NCBI GenBank assembly: GCA_023853785.1
Contig: JAJIRX010000876.1
Span: forward strand, 1-64,000
DNA: 64,000 bases
Reading direction: 5' to 3'
Source: Psilocybe azurescens
Taxonomy: Eukaryota > Basidiomycota > Agaricomycetes > Agaricales > Agrocybaceae
Shown: piece after piece, positions 1 through 13,420 of the stretch
How positions within the stretch are numbered: position 1 is the first letter of the stretch
How the letters are laid out: each line of letters opens with the position of its first letter
The notes under the pieces: model-generated
The model's database searches: none
Seen by the model: the letters and a program-made list of their open reading frames with translations, nothing else
What the model was told of the DNA's origin: nothing
Position numbers and translations under genes: made by a program

Positions 1-51
1 GGGGAGGCCCGTGTGAAGGTCCGTCATATCGTGCTATTTCCTCGGTATCAT

Positions 52-705
52 TCAGTTTGGTGCCACCCGTCGGCGGAGTGAAGTTGGCAAAAATTCGTCG
101 AGCCAGTCGAAAAACACCTGCTTATCTTCCGGGGTAAGATTCGCCCAGTCAATCTTGTCTTCGGCGGGGACAGCTGGAGATACTCGGCGTGGCTGGGTGC
201 CCGGACGGGTAGTTCGACAATAGGAGGGGGCCCACTAGTTGGTGGTGGTGGCGGCGGTAATCCTGTAGACAATGATTTGTTCTGTAAAGCTGATGCGGAG
301 GACCTCGGAGGTGGCGGCGCAGGCCCTTTACTCCGAGACGGCAACTGAGGGGCAGGGGACGAACTCGACCCACGAGATGGCAAGGGAGGAGCAGGAGACA
401 GAGAATCACTGCGACTGACAGACGACATCGCTACGGATGAGCTCCTACTTGGTGGCGGTGGTAACGGAGCCAGGGTTGGCTTTGTGTTCCTGTTTACGAT
501 GCTTCGCGGTGGGGGTGGAGGAGGTGCAGGGTTTCCGCTGTAAGGGTCCCAATTCGTGTTTTTCATGGGTACGCTAATCAAAAGCGCTCAGAACAAGATC
601 TAAATGACTGGATACAAGTGAACATACCTAGAGTTCTTATCTCGTACATTCTGAAACTTCTCCACTCCGGAAGACGACGCTTTCGCTGCCTTGGCTTTCA
701 ACTCT
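52..705 (-). CDS. Proline-rich cytoskeletal-type protein, 3' part, two apparent indels
   Basis: The last exon starts at 573 after a 54-bp intron (574-627); an upstream exon (628 to about 705) encodes a lysine/alanine-rich stretch ending in KFQNVRDKNSS. The last exon reads VPMKNTNWDPYSGNPAPPPPPPR and then many PPPPP and PxLPSR blocks, the kind of ligand bound by SH3 domains. The C-terminus contains KIDWANLTPEDKQVFF followed by WLDEF, but in another frame. The frame changes at a run of four G (166-169) and again at a run of five A (89-93); one extra base at each would give one continuous reading to the window edge. Proline-rich proteins with such a tail occur in fungal actin-patch factors, so a cortical actin role is an inference. 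The N-terminus is not resolved. Confidence 0.45.
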
Positions 706-3700
706 GCGACTGGACATGACATTTACATGAGTCCTTTGAACTACAGTGAGCAAGTGCAATCGGCATTACATGAAGGCATGTCAATGGACTGTTTCCGGTT
801 TCACGACCTTATCGACAGCGTATGGACAGAGCGAGTGGCTCGATCGATCAGGACTTTGCTGACGATCCACTGAGCTTAGACGAGCTGTGAATTTATAAAC
901 GAAGGAAAACACCCCTTGTGAGTGAAATTCAGCAAACCAGATGTATTTGTATCAGATGATGATGGTAGGAGAGATTTGGGAGTCAAGGTCGTGATAGTCG
1001 AGGTCAAGGTCTGTCTGTAGCAACTGGTAACTCCGACTGTGGCAAATACCACGTGCGTTAATGGGTTCGGCAAGCGCTTAGTGGCAACTCGACAGGAATT
1101 CACAGAGTTAAGGATAGATCGTCGCGTCGGGAGCAGGTGAGCACATGTGTTGTAAAAATATAGAGTGACATTCACAGGTCTAAGGGGGATACTAACATGC
1201 GAACAATTAGAATTTGAAACAAAGACAGAGCACGGGATAAAGCATAGGTAGAGTAAAGAGTAGTAGTGAAAACAAATATCAAAGCAGTACTAGATAACGC
1301 ACTAAGGCTACAGAGGGCGACAGGATAATTAGGCACAGAATAAGATATATAGACAACTGCACGATGGCAATAAAGGTCAACTTTTGAGCAAACGTCGCAA
1401 ACGCGTCTGCGAACCCTTCGGAACCCATTTCAACACGAAAAGACCAGGCACCCGGATGGACAAAAACAGATAGGCAGCCACTCCACTAGCGTGTTATACG
1501 TTGGCATTCGGGGAAGGGATTTGGAACATGTTTTGAATGCGCCTCTCTTCAATCACCACCTGTCAAAGAGGCCTATCAGACATGTGGAATGGTGTTGTCA
1601 TCGCCCAACATACCTCTGCGCAACCGCAATTGTTGGCCGTCTTATGCTTGTGAAAGCGACTAGTCTTGCAACAAACATTGTTGCAATCGATAGTTTCTCC
1701 GGTGTAATAGCGTCCATGGAAATGCTGCAGGTAATAAATCAGTCGAGAGAAGAGATATGCAGCCAGGACGGTGAAGTACCCCGCAGCCCCTATAGAAGTC
1801 GCCAATTCTGAAAGGGGTTTTTATTAGCCAAACCTAGACGCGCCAAGACACGATGAGGACGTACATTTCGTGTTTGCACATCCTGGAAAATAGGTATTAA
1901 TAATAGTGGGGAAGATGAGGGATTGGGGGAAGAGGCGAGCGCCTTTTTATTGAGCACTAGAGGCTACGAAATTGAGGTAATGAAAGAACTGGAACTAGCT
2001 GAAATGGGTTGCATTTTATACGCAACCGGGACTTGAAACGCTTGGGAATAATTAGGGTTACTTCCAGGCTGAGCCGTGTCATCTTGTGGGGACGTAGACA
2101 TGATGCGAATATTTTACCTGAATTCAATTACAAATTTAATGTCTCGCACACTACTGACTGGGCAGATTCAGGCAGATTTCTACAGATTCACATATTAATT
2201 TAATATTTAATATTTGAGTCTGTCAATCTCCCAAATCGGATATCGGGCATCTTCCCACGTGGCAACTGATCAAAGGACATTACTAAATTGCAGTAAGAAG
2301 GCACGCGGCGTTGATAACACTAACTTTACCTTTCACGACCATTTAACACCAGCAATGCGGCGGGCGGTGTGCATAACGTCTTCAAAAGTCATAACCTCAT
2401 GCATTCCTATTCTATTCTTTCCAGGATAGACAATTGCTTAATATCAAAACTGGACAATAAGTTCCGTATCATGAAAAGTCATGGGTCCTCGGAGGCACAG
2501 AATCGTGTTACAATTATGGAGGTTTGGGGTTCAAACAGCAATTGGCATGTTAGTTCCTTTTCCTAAATTTCCGCATCCGCAGGCCTTTCTGACGAGATGG
2601 CCAACCATGGATACAGAACCTGGGACTTTTAGGACTTTTGACTCTCGGATCGTCGATGAGTGCTCAGCACCCGTGAGATCTCTTCGGCCTCGTCGTATGC
2701 AACAATAAATAATTTAATGGTCCCGAATAAAGGAGCCCGACAGACAGTTTACAATCATTGGCTGGTGACCACCAGAGACGAGAAATTGTGCCACATAAAT
2801 ATTAAATATTTACCGATAGAGCTCAGTGGAGCTCTTTGTTGATCTCCAGGTGTTCCCCTACCATGTAGCAACCCACCGTCTGTCAATGTGGGCTTATTTC
2901 GGTCTATCAACTGCCATCCGTTGCACGCGATGGTGGTGCGCCTGTCTGTGTCTGGGTTCTGACCTTCTAAATTGGTCCATATAAGCGCTCATCAACCGAT
3001 ATCATAAATTCCGAAGCTGAATGTCGCATAATGTCGGCAGGTTAGCTTATATCAGGCCCAATCCATGAGAAAAGGTTCGGAGAATACAAGCAAAGGCTCG
3101 AGGGGACAAAGCTTACCGTGCCGTTTCACATGTGTTTGAAGGTTGAACGGCATACGAATAAGGCCAGGATCTATTGAAAACTATGAAAGGTGTAGTAGCT
3201 TGTTCAGGGTTGGGATCGTAGTTGCCGTTAGCCAAAGGAATGTTTAAAACACTTCGCAAACGATAGAAGACGGCATTCAAATAAGGTGTTACCTAAGACC
3301 AAAGTTACCACTGACAGGCAGAGGAGACGAGGCCAAAATGGTTTAGCCCCAAAACTCTAGTTTGCACTTATTATTAGAGGTCTTGCGGGTGACCAGACCA
3401 CTATAGCCTATGAATAAATAAGCCTGCGATTGGTATGTTTTTACATCAAAGTTAAACGTAAAAATTTCAGAAACACGCACCGGCTGTATATTCAGATATA
3501 CTTAGCTCAACCTCGAATCTCCATTCCCATAACATTGTCATATGGAGAACCGGTACATAAGCTACCACGAGTCTCTTTCAAAGTCTCCCCGGGCTGCCAC
3601 GTTGAAACCATGTGGCTTAGGCGAACAGACCCTGCCACGGTGCCTAAGCAAATGCTGAGATGGTGGGTAAACAGGGGCCCACCGTCGCCCACATATCCTC

Positions 3701-6700
3701 CTTCGCATATGTAAACGAACGTGATAGTTCTCGCTTAGAGTCTGTGGGAGTACAATCGGCTGAGTACTCATTAGTAAACTTATGCATGAAGAGAACTAAA
3801 AGAACCATGTCAAAAATTAGCTCGTTAGGGGTGGGGGTTAGGGGCCAGAAAACTCCTGAGATGGCCGTTCGTGAGCGAATTAGAAAAATTAGGATATGTA
3901 ACATACCAGGGCTCCATAATTCGGTTTAGGCCCTGAGTAGTGACTAGTTGCTCTTAGTATATCACCCCGTCACATATTGTCCCTGCAACATTCCAGTCAA
4001 CGAATAGGCTGGATATCGTTGTCTTCAGTCTCGGAGACGGATACGCGTCAGGTCGCTGAGATCAAGGTCTACGATGCAATGACCTGCAAATGGGTGCTAT
4101 AAGGTACTATATCTGACCTGGATAAAAACATTTGACCGCAGCACCGCGTGACGATTCAGTTTACTTTTCATTGAGCTGCAGAGCCGTGTTGTCGCTCCCG
4201 AAAAGAGCACGAGATATCATAGAGAATGACAGAATAATGTGCCATCCTGGAGGATATGTACAGTGGTGTACAGTACTGACATTATCGTACATGATTCGCT
4301 TTCGTATATCCTGCGTGATTCCACATGTTTGTTTGATGACGAAGCTTCAAAGTGGGTGCGGGTGATGGAACGCGGTTGGCTGGTCGAAGTGGCGGGTTGC
4401 TATGATGTACGTTTTGTGATCGCCGTGGGTCTTGGATGGGGACCTCAGCGGTCCCCAGCACTACTCAGGCATTGAGGACCCTTCGGAAACTTCGAGCAGA
4501 TGTTCGGATGTGCTCAGATGTTAGACGAAAGAAGCCAGGCGGGCGGTATATGTGGCGTATGTTTCACGATCGGACCTCCAAATTTCGAAGGTTGGCATGG
4601 ACCCGCCGGCAGGCTAACATGCGGTATCGGAGTCTGCCTTACTTTCTTTCCTTTTCCACCATCCTGCACAGTCCTGCACCCACAAACCACAAACCCGGAA
4701 GGCAGATCGCTCAAACATCCCCCTTCTCAATATTTTCTACGGGGCTCGGTATTCGCCACGGCGATGATAAGTTCCATCAAGGGTCGAAGTTCACAGTCGA
4801 GGCTCGATTTTCCTCCGGAATGAGGTCTCGGTCCAGTCTCTTCCAAAGTTCAAACCTCCATGGGGCAGTCAGATTTTCTCGAGGTTCGCGGTCTGGCGAT
4901 TGCTTTCTGAGCGCCCAATGTGAAATATGACTCTATCGCAGCAATCGCATACACCGCGATTCCGTCGGTGCGCGATCCGGTCGCTTGCTGTGCGCTGGTT
5001 GTCCGAGATCCACTAGCATTCATTGCCGAGCCCATGTCTATTCGTACTTCTCCAGGCTTTCTGCATTCTATGATGAGAAAACCTTCTCTCGGTGAGTATG
5101 TACTACGCTTTCGGTGTCTTGGGTTGTTGTCCCAATGACGCCGAACGGAAATGCTCAGAAACGCGCAGAATTGATTACCTGGACTTTCTTTAGTGTGGAT
5201 ATGAGGTTCTGGATTCTGGAAGCTTAACCGGCGGCACTCACTGACATCTTTCTAACACCCTCTGTCTTCAAAATGCCATATACGATCAACGTCCTCCAGA
5301 AGGCTTTTGCCGCTTTGTTTTTCCGAAAGATTAATGTTGTTGATGGTGTGATGTCATACTGCTACCTCCCGATTATCCCATTTTTGGCTCCCATCCGCAG
5401 CTGGCACGTACTGGAATCTCGACGCAGAGTACTCGCAAGCTTTTACAGTGTTCTGGGATCTTCTTTCTATAATGAGGCCTAGTAGCCGCTTCTCAGAGCA
5501 TGGCCGGCCGCCGAGAAGAGACCGCTGCTTTAGACTGCTTCCCGAACGAAGCGACAAACATCAAGGGATCTCTGGCCGTCTTCAGTGTGGGCCCTGAGGA
5601 CTACTTGGTATCTATGGGCGAAGGGTAAAGCGCGTCATGCAGCCAAGGAACAAGGGAATATTCCGCTCTGTGTCCGCTCGGGTATGTCCCTTCTACGTGT
5701 ATCAGTTCTGCTTTCAATATGGCCATATCCGCGAAAAGTGGGTAGAGGCCTGTAAAGGCGCCAACGTACCCATGTTTCGACCAGAATATGTCCAAGCGAG
5801 TGCGACCCGAAGAAATTCCGCTCGGGTGCTTTATACCGCTTTTTCCAGAGGTGAATCTCTGATTTAGGCTGCTCCAGCTAAACTTGAAAACCTCTCGGAT
5901 ACTCCGCCTTGCTAATCTTCACTCTTGTGTACAAGAATCTGCTGAATATCTGATCGGCTTGCTCACCGGTATCATTTACTAGTACGCCCACAAATGCCAA
6001 TTACCAGGCTGTTCCCGCGTTGATCATCGTCTAAACCCCACATACGAGATTAGTACGACTCTAAATGTCTCTTTCTGTGCTCACTGCCACCGGGCCACGG
6101 TCATGTTTGTCGGAATTTGCCTGCTTTCGTACAGCCCTAGGAGCCTGTTGCGTGCACTGTGGACGTGCTCTTGGAGGTTGGAAAACAAGGGTGAGACCGA
6201 CGACTGTCGCTTCATACCCTTATTCGGGGCATTGCTCCACGGCTCGGGGCCGCTCCTCCTGTTCGCTAATGGGATTCCTCACGTGCGCGTGGGTTGTTTT
6301 CTGTCAACGATGAGAACGTAGCCAAGGAGGGTCTTCGACGACGTGGCTGATGATCTGTTCTCGAGTTCTAACACATTATTGGATGGTCCTTCAAACACAT
6401 TACACACGTAAATTTACAACTGCGACTCCCTACTACTGTGACATTACGACGACGACGATGATTAGCACGATAACAACGAAAACATGATGGACATTATATG
6501 ACGCAAAAGTCAGAAAACCGTTCGTAATGATGAGGGGTATAAAATGCAATGATAAGTCCGTCTTTCGCTTCTTCTTCCTCGTCCTCTTTTTGGCTCTATT
6601 TGTTGTTGTGCTCGTGAGCCAGGCGGTTGATGCCCTTCGTCGTAAGGACGGTCACTGCCATAGCCAATGCAATGACAAGTAGAACCCGAAACACTCTCGG

Positions 6701-6880
6701 ATTCGCCGCCCGTTCTATCCAGTCCGATCGGCGTAGACGGGGTTGTTGCACATGCCTCGACGTCGTTGGCAAGCGCGGCGTATTAGCACCAGACCCAGAA
6801 AATGGATACCAGAGTGTCTGAAAGAGCGACAGCGCTCTTTTGCCTGTGGCAAAATTCAGCTATTTGACGGGGGATCCATG
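706..6880. other. Gene-poor stretch, no confident gene
   Basis: I find no open frame with convincing domains or a clean exon chain. A 49-residue hydrophobic frame on the minus strand (1279-1428) could encode a tiny membrane protein, and a second hydrophobic minus-strand frame lies at 1700-1805; they might be exons of one gene. On the plus strand, 4.8-6.3 kb contains protein-like stretches in changing frames (for example GTYWNLDAEYSQAFTVFWD near 5.4 kb and TTWYLWAKGKARHAAKEQGN near 5.6 kb), which suggests a broken or badly sequenced gene. I cannot name it. Confidence 0.3.
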
Positions 6881-7383
6881 TCAAGTGCTAGAAGACGTAC
6901 GGAGGATGCCCCTGAGCTTGAAAACGCAGGTGTAGCATGATCTGTCCTCATTAGCTGCAGGTCGACGACGTTCTTCGATGTAAGGTGGGGGCTGGTGATA
7001 GGGATCGGTGCGACTGTAGGGCGGTAAATTGGGCTCCCCCTCGATGAGCTCTATTTCCCCTTGGACCAGTTGCGTATTATGGGTGTGGAGGAGCTGGACA
7101 TGTGTTTCTCTGTGGGCCAGTTGTGTTTCGCCGTGGAAGAACTGCGCAAGGTTTTGCAAGCGCAACATGACGATAGAAGTGTTGGGTGTGCGAGTGTAGA
7201 CCGGACTGGGGATAGCTGGGAGAGGAGGGAAATGGCAATACCACCTCCATGGGCTGCGATCTCAACGTCAGGATCAACGCGAGTGGTGGTATTGGTGTCG
7301 GTGGCAAGGACGGTATCGGGAGCTGAAGATGAGGAAATACGATTATAGAATCCCCTCATCCAGGTATAGACGGTTTCAGCCAT
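6881..7383 (-). CDS. Hypothetical protein with amphipathic helix and PPxY-like tail
   Basis: It starts at MAETVYTWMRGFYNR (ATG at 7381-7383). The first third is Ser/Thr/Asp rich. The middle is a long His/Gln/Glu/Leu amphipathic segment (LRLQNLAQFFHGETQLAHRE onward) that may form a coiled coil. The tail is proline/tyrosine rich (NLPPYSRTDPYHQPPPYIEE), resembling PPxY docking motifs for WW domains. The two halves are in frames offset by one; the change falls at about 7227-7233 in a GGGAAA run, and one extra base would give a single 167-residue frame. No family is recognised, no signal peptide or membrane segment is evident, and introns are not obvious. Confidence 0.4.
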
Positions 7384-8628
7384 ATCGTTGGGACCGCGTT
7401 GATAGATGGAGAGACCTTGCTAGGCTGATAGTTGTGGTTAAGGATAGACCTTGCTTTTCACAAAATGAAGGCCTACTTTTATGTTGTAAAAAGTCAAGTG
7501 AGCGAGTGGCACAAATGAGTTTTCGCATCGCCCTATACTCGCATTCCGCACAGCCGGGCCTGGTATAGAGTGCACACCCGCCTGTGTGCCTTGTCATAGC
7601 GAACAAGCCGGAAACCAGGGTACTATCCTCCAGCATTTGCCGGAATAAGAAAGTAAACCTTCGACTCCTGTTCTATAGCACCTACGAAGTAGAATCAACG
7701 CCTTTCCGTGAGCAAGACACACAGCCTTCCCGCGCTCGTCTGCTTGCTACGGAAAGCGGTTTGAATCGGTCCGAGCAGACATCAAGAGAAGCCAGAGGAG
7801 ATCCCTCCAAAATACGGATCGTCAAATCAGAGGCAAGGCAAAGCAAGGACAACGGACTGTCAAAGTCCATCGAAATGGTGTTTTGTAAATGTTCCAAAAG
7901 CACGGATAAACTGCGTGAACAATGCATTTATTTTGATTGAACGCGCTGGCACTTGGCTGACACGAATGCCATGTGGCGTCCGTATTTGCCTTCGGCAGGT
8001 CTATAGGAAGACTTGGAGAAGTTAAGGTCCGAACGGTTGCGAAAATTAGCATAGAGTCTTGAATCAGATGTGGGCAGTAAATTGTAGGTACTATGTTGAA
8101 CACTCACTTCGGAACACGCGTCTCTCGAGTCCAATTCCGAGATGGTACTCACTGATCTATAAATAGACACATGTGTATGCTTACGAACGATTGATATGCA
8201 TGATCTGTCCGATAAAAGATGGAATGCGATATCGATTGGCTTTCCAGCAATAGTTTAATAAAAAGCAGTAGCCCATATACCTGAAGGTATAGTCAACTCG
8301 CAGCTGAAAGAAAACAATTAAGACCCTAGGAGTGGATCATCACCGATAATTGATGAGAGTGCTGGCAATGTCGGCAGCGTTCAAACGCGGCAAAAATCGA
8401 TAAAAGCACGGGATTGCCTAAAGTGACGAAATCAAGGCACGTTCGAACGCGGTTTGTATTATTATTCCTTGTTGAGCAAGAGCTAGGCAGGGTAGATCTA
8501 CATTTACAGTCAACGACGTCATAACTTGAGATCAAGAAGAAATAATGGAGTTCGTGGAGTTTGTGGAGCAATGGAGGATTTTAGGTGTTAGTTGAGTTGA
8601 CGAATGGAGGTGCATGAGAGTACATGGG
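7384..8628. other. Intergenic, nothing supported
   Basis: Only short competing frames are present on both strands (for example 7584-7940 plus, 7928-8170 minus). None has a recognisable motif, and neighbouring frames overlap them at similar length. Confidence 0.3.
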
Positions 8629-9728
8629 TTATATGTAATAGGATGGCCCTGGCATAGTACGGGTATTGGCTCGAGGCACCGCGTTGTATGATTTAGTTCT
8701 TGCGGAATCGAGAAAGGAATCCACCACCGGTTGAAGACATGGGGTATGAGCTAGTCGCTCCTGACATGCGGTCGTTGCGGCGGCCGAAGCATACAGTGCA
8801 ACCAGCGAGCAAAGAAGAATCAGAGTGACAAATGTCATCCAGAAGCCTAAATGAATTAAGAGAGAAAGGTCAGTTTGCTACTACCCGAAAATCGATAAAA
8901 ATAATTTTTCGACGGAAGGGGCGGATGGAAAGCGGGCGAGGCGTGAGAACAAATGGAGCAATGACGAACCTGGCGCAGTGTTGGTGTTAGCTCCAATATC
9001 AAGACCGTTCATGGCGTGTCGAACAAGGGCAAAAAGCGCGATATCAATGGCGAAGGCTATTAGTGTTAGTAGCGCTGCTAGGAAGGACATCAATGACGCG
9101 AGAAGAGTCGCAGTTAGATGGGTGGAGAATGAGAGGAGTAACGCGATGAAGATGGCTGCCGTGGCTATAGGAGTAATAATTTTATGATCAGATTGAATTG
9201 CAGCCGTGATAAACAGTAAGAAATGTAGCATACCAACTGGATGTACGGCTAGTCCGCGGGTCCACGAAGCTTTGACAATGGCAACCTTGGACTTTTGGAG
9301 GTCTCTATCGATTTCGAAGGTATAGGCATGTCCTATTTCGGAGAGACGCATCCGAAGGTCAAAACGAGTTTGAAGTTAAGGTAGGGGAATCACGCACCAG
9401 TTTTCAAGCAGGTGCGACTGCCGTGAGTGTCATACGCACACGCCGACCTAAAACATAGGTCAGTGTATGCATTCAGATTCAATGTCTAGTAGAGCTCACC
9501 ATATACCAAGCTTTATAATAATTTATGAGTAATCGTATGAAGAGGTGGAAAATTGAAACTCACCCTAGTCTGTACTGTACCTATTGCCCCTTGCTGGACA
9601 CCGCCTTGAAAGTTGGTTCGGACGATATCAAGCGCTGGGAGGAACGGCAGTGACACGGACACCAAGAAGCTCAGGACTAGAGCGGCGACAAGGAAAACGA
9701 TGCCGGGAATGCAGAATGCGCGCGACAT
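8629..9728 (-). CDS. SUR7/PalI-family four-transmembrane protein
   Basis: Six exons give an intact 245-residue protein: 9564-9728, 9500-9510, 9398-9447, 9234-9332, 8970-9164 and 8629-8846. All introns are GT-AG, 52-123 bp, and phases agree throughout. Residues about 8-30 form the first membrane helix. The extracellular loop has the claudin-like W-x-C plus GSRTC pattern of the family (LGIWSACAYD then THGSRTCLKTG). Two more helices follow in the AIFIALLLSFS to IALFALV stretch, and the fourth starts at FWMTFVTLILL. The DIGANTNTAPGFW junction before the last helix is typical of the family. Members act in eisosomes or in ambient-pH sensing (PalI/Rim9); which one applies here is not decidable. The tail is short for PalI. 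The 11-nt second exon is unusual but needed: without it the frame breaks and the LGIW motif is lost. Confidence 0.87.
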
Positions 9729-12700
9729 AGTGGTATCGAAGAAGGAGGGTATAGGAGATTAATTGAAAAACGTCTTTTGAACCAATCCAACTTTAAATAT
9801 GTCCGGATCCAGGCCAAGTGCCAAATCAACATTTGCGCATGACCTCACTTTTTTATATATTTGAAATACTCACGGTCCACGTTCCTCACGCCTGTCTGAT
9901 GGATGGAAATCTCACGATAATAGACGATGATTGAGTCAACCCAATAAATATCGCAAACAGCTATGAGACCTCAAATTCGATGCAAGGTAGTCAGGTGTAG
10001 GTCTGGTTCAAGCCTAGCAGCTCAATAATACATGCCAATAACTTGACAAAAGACAAAACTTGAAACATAGGTCGATAACTAACTCGATGTGCTCCTCCCC
10101 GTATAACTAGGTCCGGAAGGCGATGGCAAAAACTTTTCTGGTTTTTAATTAGCTGGCATGGAACAAAGATGTAAGGTCAGCTGCGAATGAACCTTAGCAG
10201 AACGAAGGCGTCTCAACAGGCCATGAATTGCAAGTCGAGTTTTGGCTGGTGCTCGTCGATAATTCGAAGTGTAGCTAGACGGTTTCACTGTTGAACTTCC
10301 TCCTGATGGTTGAAACTTGATTTACTGTGGTCCATACAGGTCTCCATTTATTCGTCAGGAGTTTTTCTTAGATAGAGTCTGAAAGACTTCATAGCCTCAG
10401 CGAACTTGGTTGCTATAGATATCTGAATCGACTGTGGATGGCAACAAAACTGGATATGGTCGCTAGCTGTTCTTCGAACGACCCACGCCACTAAATTATT
10501 TAATTTATAGCACAACGAGTTCTGAGTGTTTGATAGACATGGATGGCGTTGATTGTCTCTGCATCTCTGTTCAATAACTCTTTCTTTCTCTGTGATCCAG
10601 TAGGAGATCGACTCTTCCCCGCACAAAGACCTAGAATCAACTGTGCTTGACGTCCTAACACAAATGTCACTAGAAGATCTTCAACTTGAAGTCACTGCTC
10701 ACTCACTTAAATGATTTATTCTATGGAACAACGGGTCTCACATTCGGTTACACCGGATGTTTGATAGTCACCAGTAGGATACCCCGTGCTCACGAGGCCG
10801 AGCAGGTACAAGAGATTCTCCCTACACACTTTCAAGGTCTAGACACCAGCGTAAAGCAATCAATTTCCGAGTTACAAAGTATTTATTGCACACTTGAACT
10901 GCTTAGGATAAACCCTGTACAGATAGTGGATAAAGCGCTCAAATCATCGCATCAGGGCAACAACTCTATCAAAAGGCTTTCCATGTTCACATCGTCTTCA
11001 AACTTGTGAATAGGCTATATGATTATCCTTAGGTGGTTTTCCGGTGTGAAAAGAAGTCATGTAGGATGCAATTGTTGTCGTCTTCCGACATCTCTGGATC
11101 AGTGGGTAAGCCCTTAAAAAGAAGCAACCAAGGGCGGTTCGCGTTGCCTTTGGTTTCGAACAAAGGCAGGCGCAAGGGTAGGGTTATTTATGGAATGAAG
11201 TCAAGTTAGTGACTTATTTATAAATAAAACTGGAGCGTTCGTGAGGCTCTATTCTCTAGTGTCCCATTTTGTTATAATGAGAGAATCAAGGTCTTTCAGA
11301 CTGAAAGAAAAAGACAGGCTGAAAAAATAAAGCCCAACGATAGAGTGAATAGAGACATATATAACGACAGAAAACAACATACAAGGAAGGGCAAGCGCTT
11401 GTCGAGCGGGGAATGTCAACGATATACAATGCCGGACACAGTAGCTGACAGTATACCTCCGATCAAGGCGAAGAGGAAGTTGACATTTTTGTTGAGATGA
11501 CGCTTTTACAACGGCGGCATGAGGTTCTCCGAGTCATTAACTGGTAAACGCAGAAGCGGTGGAAACATCTCTGCATGTGCTGCATGGAAAGTTACGTTGT
11601 CGAACCATGCTGACCGGAAAGGGAATCTATAAAGACAAAAACAATTCGGATGCATGTCGAACAACTAAGATCAGAGCGCAATGTGTCAATGAGCCCTTGA
11701 CAGTGCCACAGAGAGCGATATACATCAGAAAACTGGGAGAATATGGCATAAGAACGCAGATAGTTGGCCGGCACCGCGGGCGTAAATTGGAAGTAAGTTC
11801 AAACATCTGTAGGCCAAGAACAAGAAACAGGAAACAGAGAGAATCGCGTTGAGGCCCTATGAAACGCGGCAGTACTGCAATCATGATGTGACTGACAAAG
11901 GGCGTGTTCTTGTCGATGTCGTTAGTAGTACACAGAGATATTAGAGATATTGTCTCTATATGGCCACTATACCGTACTTTCCGAACTGAGAACCAAAAAC
12001 TCGACGAAGGGAGTAGAGAATAGGGACAGAAGAAATTCCGCGGCAAGCGCGTCGCACAGAAGCCATCTGTCTTTAATCGGAGCTTTAACTCTGCCAGTAA
12101 TATTCATTCGGAGATATATATTTTGAGTTGTGCCGAATTCAGCCGAATCACTGCAATTCAGATCCTACTGCAAACGCTATCAGCAGACAATCTGACCAGC
12201 CATGGCGTTATCTCTATGATCAGTTCCCGAGTCATCCGCTCCCAAGGATCAGAAAGAACTTGGAAATTTCCAACCCTAGATCCGTGTCGGTAGTAAATCA
12301 ATTCAACGATGATCTTCCCAACATCGTCCGGTCCACCATGTCAACGTCAAAAGCTCAAATGATATATGCCGAGATGTACGCAATATAACTTCATTGTTTT
12401 CATGGATAATCTTATCGCCGTACGCGTGCAGCATTTTTTGACAACGGTGGTAAGCATTGTACAAAAGGCACGGGCATCTCAACCCGTCGCGAGAGAGTTC
12501 TTCGTCGCCCCCATAAAAGGCATTGTGTTTTATCCCTAGTTTGGAATATGGACCCACTCAGCCTCAATTGGATGGTCAGAGGATGGGATTCGACCGAAAT
12601 CACAATATACTTTCCAATGAAGCCAAAATCATCGGGCATCTACTATCAGGCCCTTTCGGGTGTTCCTGTGGCTTCTGTCATAATCCCTCGGCCACGAATT

Positions 12701-12858
12701 TGCTTCCTGGTATAAGAAATCCGGGAACAATATCCGCATTTACAGACACATCAAAAACTCCCTATTGATACAAATGTTTAAACGTCGATCCCAGTCTGAT
12801 ACGTTCCTCAAAATCCTCCTTTTCAGTTTCCGACCCTATTCCGACTCATACTCAGACT
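9729..12858. other. Intergenic, nothing supported
   Basis: About 3.1 kb with only short frames, for example 10686-11009 on the plus strand and 11627-12046 on the minus strand. None has a signal peptide, recognisable domain or coherent splice pattern. The 9.8-10.3 kb part is the upstream region of the SUR7/PalI-type gene. Confidence 0.3.
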
Positions 12859-13302
12859 TTAAACGATAGCCGCCAGGATTCCAGCCAACACGCCTACAGC
12901 CACACCCTGTGCACCGTTCCCATTCAGCAATGCCGCATTTGTACCCGTGCCTGAGGGGCTAACAGCTGTACTCGCCCCGGAAGCGATACTTGACATGATG
13001 GATGTTGCCGAACTCCGCGCGGAGCTGGCACCTGACGCAGCTGAGGAGCTGGCGGATGCTGCGGACGATGAGACCTGAGAGGACATGGACGACATCGAGG
13101 CGCTGCTGCTTCCTGTACTTCTGATAACGGATGATTGGTTAACTTTGGCTGATGAAAGAAGACGGAAGAGGATGGTGAATGGTGAGTCAACTTACGATGT
13201 ACCGGTTGTGTCAGTGGCCGTGTCGCTGGGCTGGATAGTGGTGGTAACCTGCGCGCTAGCGGACAGGGCAAAGAGGGCAATCGAGAGAATAGTAAACTTC
13301 AT
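12859..13302 (-). CDS. Small secreted Ser/Ala-rich GPI-type surface protein
   Basis: Two exons (13196-13302 and 12859-13120) joined through a 75-bp intron with donor GTAAGT encode 122 residues. MKFTILSIALFALSASAQ is a clear signal peptide. The mature region is almost entirely Ser, Ala and Thr (MSSMSSQVSSSAASASSSAA). The C-terminus is a small-residue site (NGNGAQG) followed by a hydrophobic tail ending AGILAAIV, the layout of a GPI attachment signal. Such proteins are heavily O-glycosylated and sit on the plasma membrane or cell wall. The next gene (14167-14608) is a related copy on the same strand. A TATA box lies 112 bp upstream. Confidence 0.85.
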
Positions 13303-13413
13303 GATGGCGTTGGTGTGTTTGTGGTAAATTGGGTGGTGCGTAGCAGGTAGTGCGTATGGTTGCGAGTGGGCGAACGATTCGATGCGTGCAGAATCATCAG
13401 GATTGGATGCCGC

Positions 13414-13420
13414 ATTTATA
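13414..13420 (-). promoter_or_regulatory. TATA box of the GPI-type gene at 13302
   Basis: TATAAAT reads towards the gene, 112 bp before its ATG, a spacing like that of the other short secreted-protein genes in this window. Confidence 0.6.

Noticed and set aside
4436..4930. 164-residue plus-strand frame
   Set aside because: Arg/Ser-rich with no hydrophobic core or motif, and a second overlapping frame of similar length exists; neither is preferred.
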